Origin: an uncultured Eubacteriales bacterium
Lineage (GTDB): Bacteria > Bacillota_A > Clostridia > Oscillospirales > Oscillospiraceae
DNA length: 5,539 nucleotides
NCBI GenBank assembly: GCA_900319835.1
Contig: ONPY01000110.1
Location: 1 to 5,539, forward strand
Reading direction: 5' to 3'
The notes under the pieces were generated by a model. It worked only from the letters and a program-made list of their open reading frames with translations. It was not told the DNA's origin and ran no database searches. The position numbers were made by a program, and so were the translations under genes. Below are positions 1 to 5,539 of this stretch, in pieces (the stretch's first letter is position 1; the number at the start of each line of letters is the position of its first letter).

Positions 1-964
1 TTATCGCGTTGTAGATGGGAATGTGTCTGAAAAAGGGTCCATTGAGTCCGGCGGGACGCTTACGCTCCAACAGTATGCCGACGAGATGATGCTGTCGCCT
101 GCAGACCTGTACTATGGTGTCCTGTGGAACAAGCTGTACCGAAGGGACATCATAGAGCATTACGGCATACGCATGGACGAAAATATCAGCTACAGCGAGG
201 ATATGATCTTCAATCTGGAGTATCTTCTCCATGTCAAGTCCGTTGCGATCCTGAAGGCACCGGTCTATTATTACCAGTACACCAAAGGTTCCCTGGTAGA
301 CCAGAGTCTGAATCTGAGCAGCACCATCAAAATGAAGAAAAGCGTCATCGGCTATTATAACGAGTTTTTCAGGAAAACCTTTGATGCTCCCGCCTATCAG
401 GAGCGGCTGCCGGTGATTTACGGCTACCTGCTGGCCGTCAGCCACGATAGTCTGGCGCTGCCATTCACGCCGGGAACCCGGAAGCTGAACGCAGGCGCAG
501 ACTTGTCCGCCCTTTCCGGAGAAAGCGGCACAGCCTTCCCGGTGCGCAGCGCGATTCTGGAAACACGGCTGCTTGGACGCTATCTGGAAACACTGGGTCG
601 AAAACACGGAATGGATGAGGCCCGGATCAGGCTTCTATACTGCATGGAAAAGAGGAACGAACCCTGCAGCGTGGAGAGCCTGTGTTTGCTGACCGGACTG
701 GGAAAAGCTGCTGTGATCGTGGCAATGGCCCGACTCCTGGCGGACGGATTGGTGCGGCGTGAGTCGCCCCTTGGAAGCAAAGAACGCTTCTCTTTCCAGG
801 CACCGGAGCTCACAGAGGAGCTGCTGCAGTTGGATCGGGATGTGGACACGGTATGCTTTGCCGGGTTTACGGAAGAAGAGATCCGGCTGTATCACAATCT
901 GGAGGAGCGGATCAGCAGCCGTATTCTCCACCATCTGCAGGCTGAGACGGCAATAGAATCGTAA
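1..964 (+). CDS. Family-2 glycosyltransferase (3' part) with C-terminal MarR-like winged HTH, partial
   Basis: The frame is open to the left edge (first full codon at 2) and ends with TAA at 962-964, giving 320 visible residues. A GTG at 23 is not taken as the start, because the protein clearly lacks its N-terminal catalytic half. Residues ~35-110 (counted from codon 2) match the C-terminal part of GT-A family-2 transferases: the WNKLYRR block (42-48), then a SED motif (65-67) whose acidic pair normally supplies the catalytic base, then the VYYYQY segment. These enzymes move a sugar from a nucleotide-sugar to cell-surface glycans. From ~205 to 310 the sequence changes to a MarR pattern: helices around RIRLLYCMEK, a recognition-helix region ending in ARLLADGLVRRE, a wing with GSKERF, then FAGFTEEEIRLYHNLEERI, typical of the MarR C-terminal dimer helix. 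The join is in one uninterrupted frame. Family assignment of each half is good; the function of the fusion is unknown. Confidence 0.8.
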   Translation, partial: YRVVDGNVSEKGSIESGGTLTLQQYADEMMLSPADLYYGVLWNKLYRRDIIEHYGIRMDENISYSEDMIFNLEYLLHVKSVAILKAPVYYYQYTKGSLVDQSLNLSSTIKMKKSVIGYYNEFFRKTFDAPAYQERLPVIYGYLLAVSHDSLALPFTPGTRKLNAGADLSALSGESGTAFPVRSAILETRLLGRYLETLGRKHGMDEARIRLLYCMEKRNEPCSVESLCLLTGLGKAAVIVAMARLLADGLVRRESPLGSKERFSFQAPELTEELLQLDRDVDTVCFAGFTEEEIRLYHNLEERISSRILHHLQAETAIES

Positions 965-1010
965 GCCTCTCCCATGAGCAGCATCACAAAGCCATCTATA
1001 TATATTTTTT

Positions 1011-1016
1011 AGGAGG
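1011..1016 (+). promoter_or_regulatory. Ribosome binding site of ftsH
   Basis: A perfect AGGAGG lies 8 nt before the ATG at 1025 and fixes the start of ftsH. The 46 bp between the upstream stop codon and this site are AT-rich near the end (a TATATATATTTTTT run) but show no convincing -35/-10 pair and no hairpin. ftsH may therefore be read through from the upstream gene or from a promoter inside it. Confidence 0.85.
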
Positions 1017-1024
1017 AACCCTGC

Positions 1025-2845
1025 ATGCAGGAAGTGAAACGTCCGAAAAAGCCACTGATTTTTTTCTATGTGGCTATGATCCTCGCAATCCTTGTTTTCA
1101 ACTGTCTCGTTGCCCCATATCTTGCCGGGAAAGCCATTGAGGATGTGGATTACGGTACCTTCATGACGATGACCGAAAACGGAGAAATCGGAAAGGTTCA
1201 AATCCAGCAAAACCAGATCGTGTTCACGGACAAAGATGAATCCACGATTTACCGGACAGGCGTGATCGAGGATCCCGGCCTGGTGGAGCGGCTCCATGCT
1301 TCCGGCGCGACCTTCACAAGCGAGATCGTAGAGGAAACCTCACCCCTGGCAACGCTGCTTTTGTCATGGCTGCTGCCGATCGGCATTTTCACCCTGCTCG
1401 GTCAGTTCATGTCGAAAAAGCTGATGGACAAAGCCGGCGGTGGCGCCGGGTCCATGATGTTCAATCTTGGCAAATCGAACGCCAAGGTCTATGTCAAGTC
1501 CTCTGACGGCATTCGCTTCAGCGATGTGGAGGGGGTTGACGAGGCGGAAGAAAACCTGCAGGAGATTGTGGATTATCTGGAAAACCCCGCAAAATATCGG
1601 GAGATCGGCGCCTCCATGCCGAAGGGCGTCCTGCTTGTCGGCCCTCCGGGCACGGGCAAGACCATGCTGGCCAAGGCCGTGGCCGGTGAGGCAAACGTCC
1701 CCTTCTTCTCCATGTCCGGCTCGGAATTTGTGGAGATGTTTGTGGGCATGGGCGCCTCCAAGGTACGGGACCTGTTCCGTCAGGCCAAAGAGAAAGCGCC
1801 CTGCATCGTCTTTATTGACGAGATCGACGCCATCGGCCAGAAGCGAAGCGGCGGTCAGTACGGAGGCAACGATGAGCGAGAGCAGACCCTCAATCAGCTG
1901 CTCACAGAGATGGATGGCTTTGACGGGAGCAATGGCGTGATCATCCTCGCCGCGACCAACCGTCCGGAGTCTCTCGACCCGGCCCTTACGCGCCCCGGTC
2001 GCTTTGATCGGCGCGTGCCTGTCGACCTGCCCGACCTCAAGGGCCGCGAAGCCATCCTGAAGGTTCACGCGAAAAAGATCAAGGTCGCCGACGATGTGGA
2101 CTTCCTGCAGGTGGCGCGCATGGCCTCCGGCGCGTCCGGCGCAGAGCTTGCCAATATTGTCAACGAAGCCGCGCTGCGCGCGGTGCGCGACGGCCGCGGC
2201 TTTGCCACCCAGGCCGATCTGGAGGAGAGCATCGAGGTGGTCATTGCCGGCTACCAGAAAAAGAACGCGATCCTCACGGACCAGGAGAAGAAGATCGTCG
2301 CTTACCATGAGATCGGCCACGCGCTGGTTGCCGCAAAGCAGACGAATTCCGCTCCCGTGCAGAAAATCACCATCATTCCCCGCACCTCCGGGGCCTTGGG
2401 CTATACGCTGCAGGTGGAGGATAACGACCACTATCTGATGAACAAGCAGGAGCTGGAGAACAAGATCGCAACCTTCACGGGCGGCCGTGCGGCAGAAGAG
2501 CTGGTATTTGGCTCCATTACCACCGGAGCCGCCAACGACATTGAGCAGGCCACAAAGCTCGCCCGCGCCATGATCACCCGCTATGGCATGAGCGAGGATT
2601 TTGACATGGTCGCCATGGAGACGGTCACGAATCAGTACCTTGGCGGTGATACGTCCCTGGCCTGCTCCGCTGAAACGCAGAGCCGGATTGACGAACAGGT
2701 TGTTGAGCTGGTTCGAGAACAGCATGAAAAAGCGCTGGCCATTCTGAAAGACAATCGCGGCAAGCTGGATGAGCTGGCCTCGTATCTGTACGAACACGAA
2801 ACCATCACGGGGGAAGAGTTCATGCAGATCCTGAACGCAGCATAA
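1025..2845 (+). CDS. ftsH: ATP-dependent membrane zinc metalloprotease FtsH
   Basis: Complete 606-residue FtsH, which extracts and degrades misfolded membrane proteins and short-lived regulators at the cytoplasmic membrane, working as a hexamer. Two membrane segments (~12-31 and ~107-127) flank a small extracytoplasmic domain. The AAA+ domain (~165-390) carries Walker A GPPGTGKT (206-213), the MFVG pore loop (238-241), Walker B IVFIDE (261-266), and the second region of homology ending in RPGRFDRR with arginine fingers R323 and R326. The peptidase domain (~410-603) has the zinc motif HEIGH (428-432) and the third ligand D505 in NDIEQAT. HEIGH replaces the usual HEAGH but keeps HExxH. The protein is slightly shorter than E. 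coli or B. subtilis FtsH (~640), missing the variable C-terminal tail, so it may be one of several paralogues. The start is set by AGGAGG at 1011-1016. A terminator follows directly, so ftsH ends its transcript. Confidence 0.97.
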   Translation: MQEVKRPKKPLIFFYVAMILAILVFNCLVAPYLAGKAIEDVDYGTFMTMTENGEIGKVQIQQNQIVFTDKDESTIYRTGVIEDPGLVERLHASGATFTSEIVEETSPLATLLLSWLLPIGIFTLLGQFMSKKLMDKAGGGAGSMMFNLGKSNAKVYVKSSDGIRFSDVEGVDEAEENLQEIVDYLENPAKYREIGASMPKGVLLVGPPGTGKTMLAKAVAGEANVPFFSMSGSEFVEMFVGMGASKVRDLFRQAKEKAPCIVFIDEIDAIGQKRSGGQYGGNDEREQTLNQLLTEMDGFDGSNGVIILAATNRPESLDPALTRPGRFDRRVPVDLPDLKGREAILKVHAKKIKVADDVDFLQVARMASGASGAELANIVNEAALRAVRDGRGFATQADLEESIEVVIAGYQKKNAILTDQEKKIVAYHEIGHALVAAKQTNSAPVQKITIIPRTSGALGYTLQVEDNDHYLMNKQELENKIATFTGGRAAEELVFGSITTGAANDIEQATKLARAMITRYGMSEDFDMVAMETVTNQYLGGDTSLACSAETQSRIDEQVVELVREQHEKALAILKDNRGKLDELASYLYEHETITGEEFMQILNAA

Positions 2846-2863
2846 ACCTCATGAAAAGAAATG

Positions 2864-2898
2864 CCCGCAGAGTGAAAACACCCTGCGGGTTTGTTATT
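2864..2898. terminator. Bidirectional Rho-independent terminator after ftsH
   Basis: A 7-bp perfect stem CCCGCAG (2864-2870) / CTGCGGG (2883-2889) with a 12-nt loop is followed by TTTGTTATT on the plus strand. It begins 18 nt after the ftsH stop codon. On the minus strand the same stem is followed by CATTTCTTTTCAT (from the A-rich 2851-2863), so it can also end the converging transcript from the TVP38 remnant. Confidence 0.85.
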
Positions 2899-3246
2899 AT
2901 CTCTCCGCATCCCGCCGGAGGACTCAAGGCTGGCTCGCAACCCGTCCCGGGTATAGATGAAATATTTCTTTATGCCCAGCGTATTGATCAGCAGAGCGAT
3001 TGGCAGCGGATACAGGATCCCGCTCATTGCAAAGAGAATACTGAAATGCAGCAGGAAATCCACGCTCTTGAGCAAAAACAAACCGCACATGACGAAGAAG
3101 GTCAACAGCTTGTTTTCAGGTTGGTACTTTAACAGCTCCTGGAGTGTAAGACTTCCGCTGCTGCGGTATAAAAGGATACCGATTGCGCTCCAAAGGAACA
3201 ACAAAACTGCGGCCCATATCCACTTTTCCTTCTTTCCAATCGTCAT
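2890..3246 (-). pseudogene. TVP38/TMEM64 (VTT-domain) membrane protein, 3'-truncated remnant
   Basis: The reading frame starts at ATG 3246 with a fair RBS (AGGAAAC, 3250-3256) and an in-frame TAG just upstream at 3265-3267. Residues 1-92 look like the N-terminus of a TVP38/TMEM64 family membrane protein: a basic start, a first membrane helix (~9-27), a SLTLQELLKYQPEN stretch before a hydrophobic block (~47-92) with LKSVDF and SGILYPLPIALLINTLGI. After residue ~92 (position ~2971) similarity stops, where full members go on for another ~100 residues. Here the frame runs through the terminator and into antisense ftsH, with its first stop at 2632, giving a Ser/Arg-rich tail with no family character. 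The tail must be accidental, so the gene is called broken by deletion of its 3' half. An annotator could also list it as a 204-residue CDS (2632-3246). Family members handle membrane lipid transport or homeostasis; this copy is probably inactive. Confidence 0.6.
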
Positions 3247-3316
3247 GATGTTTCCTGCATCTCTCTATCTCTGAGCATGTTGTGCGTAAGAGGTGATGAT
3301 GACGCTCCTCACGTCT

Positions 3317-3421
3317 TTACAGCTCCTGTTGGGCTGCAAACACATCCCGGTTTTTCCAAAAGTATTCTGCGCCGGAGACAAGTGTTGTGATCAGGATCAA
3401 CAAAACACAGATTGTATTTAA
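3317..3421 (-). pseudogene. pgsA: pgsA-like CDP-diacylglycerol-glycerol-3-phosphate phosphatidyltransferase, C-terminal remnant
   Basis: Read on the minus strand and ending in TAA at 3317-3319, about 34 codons encode the typical last membrane helix and tail of PgsA: ICVLLILITTLVSG, then AEYFWKNRDVF, then AAQQEL and stop. PgsA makes phosphatidylglycerol phosphate in the membrane, and its C-terminus characteristically ends with a helix, an SG(x)(D/E)YF turn and a short basic tail. The frame stays open further upstream to a TGA near 3519, but residues before ~3421 show no PgsA character, and the catalytic CDP-alcohol phosphotransferase motif is absent. It lies ~70 bp upstream of the TVP38 remnant on the same strand, consistent with a former pgsA-TVP38 gene pair. 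The assignment rests on a short stretch recognised by eye. Confidence 0.55.
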
Positions 3422-3618
3422 GCTGCCGTTTTGAAACTTTTTGGCAGAAGGTAGTTTGTCTTTCACCTCTGCCTTGCCTTGAAGATGCTTTTCCAATCCT
3501 ATCAGACAGCTACCAAGTCATTTTTCGCTTCAAAACTCTCTTATGGGTGTTGGCGTGGGCGTCAGCCCCTACGGTGAAAAATAGGCTCCCTGCTTTATAG
3601 GTAATCTCTTGAGGATTG
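3422..3618. other. Non-coding stretch with hairpins, possible dispersed repeat
   Basis: No believable gene is present. Visible structure includes a 9-bp stem with one bulged A (GGCAG-A-AGGT at 3443-3452 with ACCT-CTGCC at 3465-3473, 12-nt loop), without a U-tract on either strand. An 8-bp inverted pair, GTTTTGAA (3428-3435) and TTCAAAAC (3529-3536), is ~93 bp apart. A small GC-rich hairpin, GGGC-GTCA-GCCC, lies at 3557-3568. The minus-strand reading GTAGGGGC...GCCC of the last one resembles short GC-rich intergenic repeats I associate with Oscillospiraceae genomes, but that is from memory. The stretch lies between the pgsA remnant and the 3' end of the NTPase gene, where a deletion or insertion joint would be expected. 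No clear terminator for the NTPase gene was found. Confidence 0.35.
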
Positions 3619-4212
3619 TCACGGGATGTGGACATATTCCTCTACCCACTGGCGCACCAGCTGCTCGGCGTGGGGGTCGCCCGGCTCTGTCATCTCGACC
3701 AGCAGGGTGTTTGTATCCTGCTCCAGCGCGCGGCGCACCATGTCCGCCGTGGCGGGGAAGCGGGAGGAGAGACCGAAGGTTTTCTGCTCGGCCAGTACGC
3801 TAGCCTCATCCTTCACTACGCCGATGATCGGCAGCGTGAGATTGAGGAAGTTTGCCAGTGCCCCGCGAAACTGGGGGATCAGAAGTTCAAAGCCGCCGAA
3901 CTCGTCGATCATGGCGTAGGGGTAGTACTCGGCCTGCTCCAGCAACTCCACGGCCTTTTCCCGGAACAGCTCGTTGTCGTGCATCAAAACCTGCCCGCCA
4001 AAGTCCAGAAAGCGCCAGCCCTCGTACAGACTGAAATCCGCCGCTGCGGCCCCGGGATAGAGGTCAAAGCCAAGCAGCGTGCCGTCCTCGTCGATTTCGC
4101 GCTCGGTCACAAAGCCGCCGGCATAGCCCAGAGCGGCGGGACCCAGCACCTTGCGGATCAGCGTGGTCTTTCCGACGCCGGAGGGCCCGGTGAGAAATAG
4201 ATGTCTCTGCAT
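3619..4212 (-). CDS. THEP1/NTPase-type P-loop nucleoside-triphosphatase family protein
   Basis: Complete 197-residue cytoplasmic P-loop protein. The Walker A loop TGPSGVGKTT is at residues 8-17. The following GGFVTEREIDEDGTLLGFDL (32-51) matches the GF.T.E....G...GFD pattern of the NTPase_1 (THEP1) family. Walker B is YAMIDEFGGFEL (99-110) with D103 and E104, where THEP1 proteins have a DE.G..EL block. Members hydrolyse nucleoside triphosphates in vitro, but their cellular role is poorly known. The length is close to the family norm (~170-190). ATG at 4212 is preceded by AAAGGGG (4221-4227) at 8-nt spacing and by a consensus-like promoter, so the start is well supported. The stop is TGA at 3619-3621. 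It is transcribed divergently from the HTH/GHMP gene, and the shared 174-bp intergenic region may allow joint control. Its physiological substrate is not visible from sequence. Confidence 0.85.
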   Translation of the reverse strand: MQRHLFLTGPSGVGKTTLIRKVLGPAALGYAGGFVTEREIDEDGTLLGFDLYPGAAAADFSLYEGWRFLDFGGQVLMHDNELFREKAVELLEQAEYYPYAMIDEFGGFELLIPQFRGALANFLNLTLPIIGVVKDEASVLAEQKTFGLSSRFPATADMVRRALEQDTNTLLVEMTEPGDPHAEQLVRQWVEEYVHIP

Positions 4213-4220
4213 GGTTCATT

Positions 4221-4227
4221 CCCCTTT
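4221..4227 (-). promoter_or_regulatory. Ribosome binding site of the NTPase gene
   Basis: On the minus strand AAAGGGG lies 8 nt before the ATG ending at 4212. It supports this start over any internal one and leaves a 5' untranslated leader of only ~24 nt from the predicted promoter. Confidence 0.75.
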
Positions 4228-4242
4228 GCATTTACTAAAGTT

Positions 4243-4271
4243 ATTATAATCCGCCGGGCGAGCCTTGTAAA
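4243..4271 (-). promoter_or_regulatory. Sigma-A promoter for the NTPase gene
   Basis: Read on the minus strand: -35 TTTACA (4266-4271), a 17-nt spacer, and a perfect -10 TATAAT (4243-4248). Transcription should start near 4236. The spacer is GC-rich (CTCGCCCGGCGG), contrasting with the AT-rich surroundings. Confidence 0.8.
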
Positions 4272-4295
4272 GCACGGTGCCCCACCGCATGAAAT

Positions 4296-4329
4296 ATCAA
4301 AATATAAATGGAGAAAATCAAATTATAAC
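4296..4329 (+). repeat. Two direct repeats 21 bp apart upstream of the GHMP-fusion promoter
   Basis: ATCAAAATATAAA (4296-4308) and ATCAAATTATAAC (4317-4329) match at 11 of 13 positions and are offset by exactly 21 bp, two turns of B-DNA. The second copy abuts the -35 box at 4330. They lie between the two divergent -35 elements. They could be paired operator sites on one face of the helix, or phased A/T tracts acting as an UP element. Confidence 0.45.
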
Positions 4330-4358
4330 TTGACGTAAGAAGAAGCGAATGTTACAAT
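4330..4358 (+). promoter_or_regulatory. Sigma-A promoter for the HTH/GHMP gene
   Basis: -35 TTGACG (4330-4335), a 17-nt spacer, and -10 TACAAT (4353-4358). Transcription should start near 4365, about 22 nt before the GTG start at 4387. It diverges from the NTPase promoter, the two -35 boxes being ~58 bp apart. Confidence 0.75.
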
Positions 4359-4386
4359 AACACGAGAGTAGAAAGGGGGCGTGGGC

Positions 4387-5539
4387 GTGGAATACCTCAG
4401 CGTGCGCCAGGCCATGGAAAAATGGCACATGACCGACCGGCGCGTCACAGCGCTCTGCCGCGAGGGGCGTATCCCCGGCGCGAAGAAGACAGGCAAGACC
4501 TGGCTCATTCCAGACGACGCGGAGATGCCGCTGGACGGTCGCACCCGCGCCTATGCCCGGAAGGAGAGCCGGAAGGAGAGCCCAACGTCCGCTGCCGCCT
4601 ATACTGAGAGCGGCGCGGGGGAGAAAGCCCGCCAGCGGTTCCGGGACATCTACGGCAAGGAGCCGGAGGGCAGCGCCTTTACCCCCTATCACCTGTGCCC
4701 TGTGGGCGCCCACTGTGACCATCAGCAGGGGGTCATCACCGGCCTGGTCATCGACAAGGGCATCCACATGGTCTACGGTCCCAAGCAAAACGGTGTGATC
4801 GAACTGGCCTCGCTGCAGTTTCCCAAGCGGGCCCAGTGGCATGCCAATGTGACCCCGGAGGAAAAGCAGAACGACTGGGCCGACCACCTGCGCGGCGCCT
4901 GCATCGCCCTGGGGCGGCGCTACCCGCTGCGCGTGGGCCTCTGCGCCATCATCAACGGGGAGCTGCCCATCGGGGGCCTTTCCTCCTCGGCGGCCACAAT
5001 CCTGACGTTTCTTGCGGCCCTCTCCAGGCTCAACGGCATCCGTCTCAAGCCGGAGGAGATGATCTCCATCGCGCGGGAGGCTGAGGGGCGCTATGTGGAA
5101 TCAGCAAACGGCAGCCTTGGCCAGGTCTGCGAGATCTACTGCCGGAAGAACAAGCTGCTGAAAATGGACCTGCTGGACGGCAGGCGGGAGCTGATTGCCT
5201 ATCCGGAGACGGGCGAACCCTTTGAGATCCTGCTGTTTTTCAGCGGACTGAGCAAGTCCCTGGCCAGCTGCAGCTACAACCGCCGGGTGGACGAGTGCCG
5301 CGCCGCGGCCTATGCGCTGCTGGCTTACGCGGGCGAGAATCAGCTGAGTTTGCAGGAGACCGGAATGCGCCAGGTACCGCGTGAGCTCTTTGACAAGTAC
5401 CGGGATCGTCTGCCGTGTGACTGGGCCAGACGCGCCGAGCACTGGTACACGGAGCAGGCCCGCTGCGAGGAAGCGGCCGAGGCCTGGCGATTGGGCGACA
5501 TGCGGCGTTTTGGAGCGATTTGTACAGAGAGCGGGCGAT
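4387..5539 (+). CDS. HTH domain fused to galactokinase-like GHMP kinase domain, partial at 3' end
   Basis: The frame runs 384 codons to the window edge without a stop. GTG 4387 is chosen because AAAGGGGG (4372-4379) lies 7 nt before it; an in-frame GTG at 4381 would be only 1 nt away, and TAG at 4369 closes the frame. Residues 1-54 form a MerR/excisionase-like helix-turn-helix (EYLSVRQAMEKW, RRVTALCREGRIPGAKKTGKTWLIP). A charged linker (~55-80) follows. From ~82 the sequence matches galactokinases: motif 1 CPVGAHCDHQQG (104-115), the ATP loop GGLSSSAA (196-203), and SLASCSYNRRVDEC (291-304), which matches the family's YN.RR block. Aligned by eye to human GALK1, H44, D46 and Y236 are kept (H109, D111, Y297), but R37, E43 and the catalytic base D186 become H102, A108 and G245. 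Ordinary galactokinase chemistry is therefore doubtful. A sugar- or nucleotide-sensing transcription factor is the preferred reading, and a kinase for another substrate is the alternative. Confidence 0.85.
   Translation, partial: MEYLSVRQAMEKWHMTDRRVTALCREGRIPGAKKTGKTWLIPDDAEMPLDGRTRAYARKESRKESPTSAAAYTESGAGEKARQRFRDIYGKEPEGSAFTPYHLCPVGAHCDHQQGVITGLVIDKGIHMVYGPKQNGVIELASLQFPKRAQWHANVTPEEKQNDWADHLRGACIALGRRYPLRVGLCAIINGELPIGGLSSSAATILTFLAALSRLNGIRLKPEEMISIAREAEGRYVESANGSLGQVCEIYCRKNKLLKMDLLDGRRELIAYPETGEPFEILLFFSGLSKSLASCSYNRRVDECRAAAYALLAYAGENQLSLQETGMRQVPRELFDKYRDRLPCDWARRAEHWYTEQARCEEAAEAWRLGDMRRFGAICTESGR

Noticed and set aside
990..1010. TATATATATTTTTT before ftsH as a promoter -10 or a terminator
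   Set aside because: There is no -35 box at suitable spacing and no hairpin before the T-run.
635..1297. Minus-strand open frame spanning the glycosyltransferase end and the ftsH start
   Set aside because: It crosses two plus-strand genes and their intergenic RBS, and its product has no domain features.
1364..2797. Long minus-strand open frame (477 codons) antisense to ftsH
   Set aside because: It is the shadow of a conserved GC-rich gene: no recognisable family, no RBS support, and complete FtsH motifs on the other strand.
2632..2889. 3' continuation of the TVP38 frame into ftsH as a genuine C-terminus
   Set aside because: The sequence is Ser/Arg/Cys-rich antisense of ftsH, lies beyond a terminator and has none of the membrane helices expected of the family.
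2851..3274. Plus-strand open frames over the TVP38 remnant
   Set aside because: They are antisense to a better-supported hydrophobic coding pattern, lie behind the ftsH terminator and have no RBS.
3443..3473. Hairpin as a Rho-independent terminator
   Set aside because: The stem is bulged and no U-tract follows on either strand.
3412..3600. 62-codon plus-strand frame in the 3.4-3.6 kb stretch
   Set aside because: It has a TTG start without an RBS, overlaps hairpins and the pgsA remnant, and shows no domain.
4318..5442. Minus-strand open frames antisense to the GHMP fusion, and short plus frames at 4422-5084
   Set aside because: The frame from 4387 is continuous for 384 codons and carries the HTH and galactokinase motifs; the others are shadows.

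Overview
This window looks like chromosomal DNA from a low-to-mid GC Firmicute, most likely a gut-type Clostridia of the Oscillospiraceae/Ruminococcaceae kind. The grounds are strong AGGAGG/AAAGGGG ribosome binding sites, sigma-A-type promoters with 17-bp spacers, an FtsH of the clostridial HEIGH variety, and an N-terminal helix-turn-helix of a type common in these bacteria. The taxon is an inference from style, not from a marker gene.

Layout. (1) Positions 1-964 (+) hold the 3' part of a family-2 glycosyltransferase whose C-terminal third reads as a MarR-type winged helix-turn-helix. The N-terminal catalytic half lies outside the window. (2) Positions 1025-2845 (+) hold a complete ftsH, the membrane AAA+ zinc protease, 60 bp downstream and with a strong RBS. 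It is followed by a hairpin terminator that can work in both directions. (3) Positions about 2890-3618 contain no intact gene. On the minus strand lie a 3'-truncated TVP38/TMEM64-type membrane protein gene and, just upstream of it, the last ~35 codons of a pgsA-like phosphatidyltransferase gene. They look like the two outer ends of a former lipid/membrane operon. Next comes ~200 bp of hairpin-containing sequence that may be a dispersed repeat. (4) Positions 3619-4212 (-) hold an intact THEP1/NTPase-type P-loop protein. (5) Positions 4213-4386 form a divergent intergenic region with one good sigma-A promoter in each direction and a pair of 12-13-bp direct repeats exactly 21 bp apart. (6) Positions 4387-5539 (+, running off the window) encode a helix-turn-helix fused to a galactokinase-like GHMP domain.

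The most interesting object is the last gene. By eye alignment to galactokinase, its ATP loop and several sugar-contact residues are kept, but the catalytic Arg/Asp pair is replaced by His and Gly. Together with the DNA-binding N-terminus this suggests a ligand-sensing regulator built from a kinase, comparable in logic to yeast Gal3, rather than a normal galactokinase. The glycosyltransferase-MarR fusion at the other end is a second enzyme/DNA-binding fusion. No mobile element, CRISPR array, tRNA or rRNA was seen.
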